In this document: positions 58,823 to 64,000 of the stretch, piece after piece
Layout of the letters: every line of letters begins with the position of its first letter
How positions within the stretch are numbered: position 1 is the first letter of the stretch
Origin: Gymnothorax reevesii
Lineage: Eukaryota; Chordata; Actinopteri; Anguilliformes; Muraenidae
Length of the DNA: 64,000 bases
NCBI GenBank assembly: GCA_029721435.1
Contig: CM056577.1
Coordinates: 28,537,719 to 28,601,718 of the forward strand
Direction of reading: 5' to 3'
Notes under the pieces: generated by a model
Told to the model about the DNA's origin: nothing
Seen by the model: only the letters and a program-made list of their open reading frames with translations
The model's database searches: none
Made by a program: the position numbers and the translations under genes

Positions 58823-61800
58823 CTGCAGCACACAAGAGAAACTATGAGCCACCATGAACTGATTATGGCGCAAGATTATACGCAAGCAATTAAAATAAAT
58901 CACAAGGGAACATTCAAAAGGCCATGCAACAATCATGGCTGGTCATTAAAGCAAAATAGTTCTGGCGTGCAGAAAAAAAAAACAAAAAAAAAAAAACATT
59001 CAAACACACATACTGAAAAGGTAGGTAAACATTCAAATTTTTTTTAATATTCAGGAGGATTTCTATTAGAGAGTGATAATTGACCCCTTCAGAGTTGCCT
59101 GAATGGGCTCTATGCACGGCAGCTCATGACGTATTTTCCTGTCAAGTATTCGGCCGCTGGGTAAATTCCGCTAAGCACTGAATCCTGTGTGAGTGTAAGA
59201 ATGCTAGTCATTGTCGCCTAAAAAGGCCTAAACAAATTCATTTTCAAAGCATTTTATTTAGTCTCTGTGTATCTTATTCCGATTTGTGAATCAATGTATA
59301 TGTCATGTCTTCAAAACGAGCGGAACTGTATTTTCAAAGACGCAAGGGCAGCACTTCAGGACACTACTGCTGTGTGCTGCAATGTACAGCTTCGGTTTGA
59401 ATCGGCCAGGTTTAATTATTTCCTTGGTTTCCTCCACAGACTGTATAAAAAGATGGACGCAGCACCCTGATCTGAAAGAAGCCGCCCATGCGGAAGTACC
59501 GTAGAATGGCATTCTATTTAAAGGCCACCAGATGGCGACGTCGGTGATTGCAGAAAGAAGTTCAGAGGAATAGAAGCCTATGAGAAAATGACCCTACTTT
59601 CCCACATGATTTTTCATTTAAATAAAGATTTCTCACATTATTTTATGGTAGCTATAGCAAGTTTCAAGTCTCCTTCGATATATCCTGATATGCATTTTTG
59701 TAAATTATGGTCCCATGTATACTAGAATAAAGGATAAAGCCAGAATATGCTTTAGGGGCGTGGCTATCCTCTGGTCCTCGTCCGATACGGTCAGATCCAG
59801 AGCCACATTCATCCCCGAATCTTCAATTCACGCTCTCCTCCAATAGGAATCACATCCAGTTTCAAAATGACAACATAATGCAATTCAAATTTCCAAAATC
59901 GAGACTTCCTTTATGGTACGCTGAAATAAATGAGTGACGTCATGTTAGCTTCATCCATCTTTTTATACAGTCTATGGTTTCCTCACGTTTCCCACAGACA
60001 GGTGGATGGTTAAGAGAGGACACAACAATTACTCCAATACGAATCACACCAGAGTCTGCAGCTGACATTTCGAGATGAAAGACCTGATCCACTGTATATC
60101 ACATTCGCACAATCGGCAATCGAAGTTTAGCTCCCAAACAAACAGCTTTTCCTTTAGTTGAAGATGATGGAGCTACGAATTTGGGGTTAAAATACTAACC
60201 AACGTTCAGCTTCGTGTTGTCACTGTTGTGTTGTCTCACACACACACACACACACACACACACGACTTACACCAGGAGTGCTGGAATCAAATAAATTCTC
60301 AACATGACTGCACTAGCTAAACCCATTTAGCGAAAAATGTGCGTTTTCAGCTTGGACGTGAACCGGATTTTCAAGAGACGGTCAATTATCCAACTGGGAT
60401 AACCTATGTTGTAATGAATAAATTCGATCCAGTCTTTTATGTAGCAACCCCCATAACGCACCACGCCCCTGTCGGTGATTTGTTCAATGCAACACTCTGA
60501 CCCAAGCAATGCTGTAAATACCACGGGAACTTGAGCCCCATTCTCGCGCTGCATCTGACAGATTGGAAATGGTGAGGTTCGATAAGGAAGCCCAAATTTT
60601 TCCGATTTCAGTAATGTCTCTTACATAAAAATTGTACAATTTTCAGGCATTGAAATTTACACTTGAAAATTTAACATGAGTTCCCTCTACACCGGACACA
60701 AAATTTGATGGTTCAGACGTGTTCTCCTTGATGTCTACTGCTAAAAAAATATTACTTCGAGTTATTATGGCCCTGGGCAGACCATAATATATGCAGCGCA
60801 AAAGTTGGTAGACCCACTTTTAAACGCGGGCAATCAAAATCCTCATTGTAATCCAAAGTAGCAAAGAAGTGTGGCCCTAAATAATATGATGTAGACCTGC
60901 CAAAAAGACATTTTATTACCTTGCCCCAGGGCGAAGGGTTGTTTTGGTCAAGTATCTTCGTAACAACTTTGGCTCAATACAGTACGCCCCTCAAGAAGCT
61001 TTATGCAATATCATAGATGTGACTTTCTGCAATAAAATCACTTAAATTGGGCCAGTGGTCTTTACTGAACTGAGAATCCATGATTACATACTTTTTTCAG
61101 TAGTTTGAGAACAACCACCTGGTGGCGCTATACCTTAAAATCAGCTAGAGGGATCACAAAAAAAACTGGAAATATGTTACTAGCCATGGCCTCAGCATAC
61201 CCTGCAAATTTGATGAAATTCTGATAAACTTAAATTTTTGGTCATTTTTGAGTGTCAATGGAAAAAGGTCACAATTCCACCAATGCATTTCCAGGGGGAA
61301 GATTAGGACAAAATAGGCCATTTTTCAGCCATTTATTTCTGAATATTTTTTGACTGGAATATGCTAGAGACATAATTCAAAGAGGAAAATTATCTGGGAC
61401 AAAGCTTTTATCACATGATACTACCAGATATATTCTCTTCGTTAACTTGAAAATTTATGGGGGTTGCCATTACAAATGTGTGATGGGACAGCCTGAACAT
61501 CTCTTTGCTACAAAACGCAGTCTAGGCAAAACATCACAGTGCATTAATGACTCAACACAGAGTGAGTAGATAGAACAACTCAGATCATCGTGCTGACAGA
61601 AGAGTAAAAAAGAACACAGAAATGGCCTTGCACAGCAAGGACTCTGCCACTCTTCTGCTTTCAATCTCGCGGACCGGAAGTTGAGGAGCGGCCTTACTCA
61701 AACACGGAAGTGATGCGTGCATAGAGCCTTTTTTTTTTTTTTTTTTGATAGATGGCCGGTAGGTTGTAGGAACGATCCAAAGTTTCTAGGTCTCTAAAGC

Positions 61801-62750
61801 AATTTTTTTCTCAAGGGCTTCTAGAGGGGTCAATTTCTTGAGGGCCAAAATTTTACTTTTGAGAAAACTAACAAATGATATTGAAACATCTCAATGGGCC
61901 ACTTGGTGGCTTCATTTTCACTGATGTAAAACCACAATGGTAGGAGTTTATGCAGCCCAATTGAGTTTATGCATGATATAATAATTCCATTAGCCAGCCC
62001 AATACAATGCCACATGAAATTAAAGTGGGATAATGCAGGTGCACGAATATAGTGAGCATTCAATTCGTTCAATAGATGAAATTTGATGTTATTCGGGGGT
62101 GGCACACTTCAATGCATTCTCATCAGAGTTGAATAAAATCTTTACAATCAGGCAGTGCTCCGTGTCTACCAATTGTAATTCAAAGATTCTGCAGGGTACC
62201 AACCCTTTTCCTCAGCCTTCTTTCACCATTATGTGACATAAGCGAAGGCTTAACCCACCCCACTTCGGCTCAGATTGGCTGATCCTGATATTTTCAGACT
62301 AACCAATTTCACTCCCATGCTTAAAACCTACCCAACCCACCCAGAAAAGGCAATGAGTAGAAGCCAATCAGAGGCAGAGTAGCACAGATCATGCCTTCAC
62401 CATCCTAGTAAAAAAGAGAAACAGTGATGTATGATCTTGCGTGACAAATGGAGGCTGAACAGTCATTGGCCTCTACAGGGGCCAAATTCAGCAGAAACAG
62501 ACACTTCATAAAATGTCCTATCGGTATTGAATAATTGGATAATCCCAATAATCGGTCAAACTCAAACTCGCACTTCAGTTTCCTTGAATCCAGCTTGGAA
62601 TCATTTTCTTGAAATTTGCATATCAACGAACAAGACGATGGCTGATGTGCCAGTATACGGTGACTTCCATTTTTGGAACTGTGACTACAAAAGAGGACTG
62701 TACACGATTCTGCATACTTGAGGATTAACTGTCAGAAAAGAGTTAATAGC
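58823..62750. other. Upstream tmx3 intron, no exon seen
   Basis: I looked for the exon that should precede FYAPWC (ending near WLVD with a donor) and found none. A CA microsatellite is at 60237-60263 and a T run at 61731-61746. Parts at 61080-61440 resemble the dispersed repeat at 54.6 kb. Confidence 0.45.
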
Positions 62751-62892
62751 CACTATAATCTCAATATAACAGTTGGTAGACATATAAAACTGCCCAAGAT
62801 AGATTTCCTTTAAATCTGATAAAAACGCATTGATACATGATCCCCCAAAACACCGAAGTTTTGATCAGCTTGAATGCCACCTCAACTGTCTA

Positions 62893-64000
62893 CAACCCCA
62901 ATTCCGAAGTAGTTGGGATGAAGTGTAAATTGTGAATAAAATCAAAATGACTTTCAGATCACATGAGCCAATATGTTATTTACAACAGAGCATAGAAAAT
63001 ATTTTAAATTTTGAAACGGTAACATTTTACATTTTTATCCACAGAATGAGCCGATTTCAAATTTTCTGGCTGCAGGAGGTCTCAAAAAAGTTGGGACACA
63101 GGTAAAACAAGGCTGAAAAAGCAATTAATATATACGAGAATTAGCTGAAAGAACATTTAGTAAGTAATTAGATTAACTGGCATCAGGTGTGTAACATGAT
63201 TGGCTATAAAAGGGATGTCATAGAGAGGCTGAGTCTCTCAGAAGTAAAGATGGCCAGAGCCTCTCCGAACCGTGAAGGCTTGCATAAAAAAAAAAATTGT
63301 GAAATAATTTAAAAACAATGTTCCTCAATGTCAAATTGCAAAGGCTTTGAAAGTCTCATCATCGACAGTGCATAACATCATCAAAAGATTTTTAAGGGAC
63401 AAGGCCGAAGACCTTTATTGGATGCCCATGATCTTTGGGCCCTCAGACGCCACAGCATCACTCACCGGCATGATTCTGTCATTAACATTACAAAATGGGC
63501 CCAGAAATACTTCAAGAAACCACTGTCTGTAAACACAGTCCTCCGTGCCAGCGACAGATGCCACCTAAAACTCTATCATGCAGAAAGGAAGCCATTGTTG
63601 AGCATGATCCAGAAGCGCTGCTGTGTTTTGTGGGCCAAGGCTCATTTAAAATGGACTGTAGCAAAGTGGTAAAGTGCCCTGTGGTCCGACGAGTCCAAAT
63701 TTTACATTCTTGTTGGAAATCATGGGCGCTGTGTCCTCTGGGCTAAAGAGGAGAAAGACCATCCCTCCTGTTATCAGTGTTCAATTCAAAAGGCAGCATC
63801 TCTGTTGGTATGAGGGTGCATTAGTGCATATGGTGTGGGACACTTGCATGTTTTAAAAAGCTCCATGAATGCTGAAAGGTATATAAAGGTTTTAGAGAAA
63901 CATATGCTCCCCTCCAGACGACATCTATTCCAGGGAAGGTCTTGTGTATTTCAGCGGGACAATGCAAAACCACATACTGCAGCTATTACAACAGCATGGC
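62893..64000 (+). mobile_element. Second copy of the same Tc1-like family, cut by the window end
   Basis: Starts CAACCCCAATTCCGAAGTAG and parallels 55933 onward. Transposase pieces: VSSSTVHNIIKRF, WAQKYFKKPLSVNTV, RCCVLWAKAHLKW, then TKW and a SDESKF-like stretch near 63690. A deletion after the HTH removes part of the linker, and stops occur, so it is inactive. It preserves the empty TTAA site used by the nested element in the other copy. Confidence 0.8.

Noticed and set aside
58823..64000. First exon of tmx3
   Set aside because: No stretch resembling the signal peptide or the residues before FYAPWC with a donor could be found, so it is probably outside the window.

Overview
The window reads as vertebrate nuclear DNA, almost certainly from a ray-finned fish. 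It has small coding exons with GT/AG splice sites separated by kilobase introns, many CA/TG microsatellites, tRNA-derived SINEs of the usual teleost layout, a 5S-rRNA-derived SINE, and several Tc1/mariner relics. There are no bacterial-style operons.

One gene dominates. Thirteen minus-strand exons between 58822 and 4739 join in perfect phase into about 431 residues of TMX3, the ER-membrane thioredoxin-related protein disulfide isomerase. Only the 5' end (signal peptide and the residues just before the active site) lies beyond the window. The last exon carries the membrane span, a very acidic cytosolic tail and a C-terminal KKVD. A poly(A) signal follows near 4116.

Inside the large tmx3 intron 27459-38772, on the opposite strand, is a GC-rich 166-codon ORF (35124-35624). 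It has a good splice acceptor upstream and a poly(A) signal downstream, and I do not recognise its family. Its 3' flank is a five-copy, roughly 119-bp minisatellite in which every unit carries CCAAT or ATTGG motifs.

The remaining sequence is intron and flank filled with repeats. From low to high coordinate these are: a 2.6-kb purine-rich 31-bp minisatellite just before the tmx3 terminal exon; MITEs; tRNA-SINEs at 12.0, 21.6 and 52.9 kb; a Tc1-like element (16.36-18.47 kb) split by a 749-bp element with perfect 18-bp terminal repeats; a 584-bp element with long inverted repeats (22.3-22.9 kb); a Tc1 relic at 31.5-32.5 kb; a dead non-LTR reverse transcriptase at 41.5-42.6 kb; a 5S-SINE at 43.3-43.7 kb; a 51-bp minisatellite (47.87-49.35 kb); nested hAT-like elements (50.06-51.75 kb); and two copies of one Tc1 family at 55.9 and 62.9 kb.

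The most unusual theme is a set of at least five intact small elements, each starting CCC, ending GGG and flanked by TTAA, which is the piggyBac signature. One sits inside a Tc1 element, and the Tc1 sister copy in this same window preserves the empty TTAA site. The long open frames in the tandem arrays are repeat artefacts, not genes.
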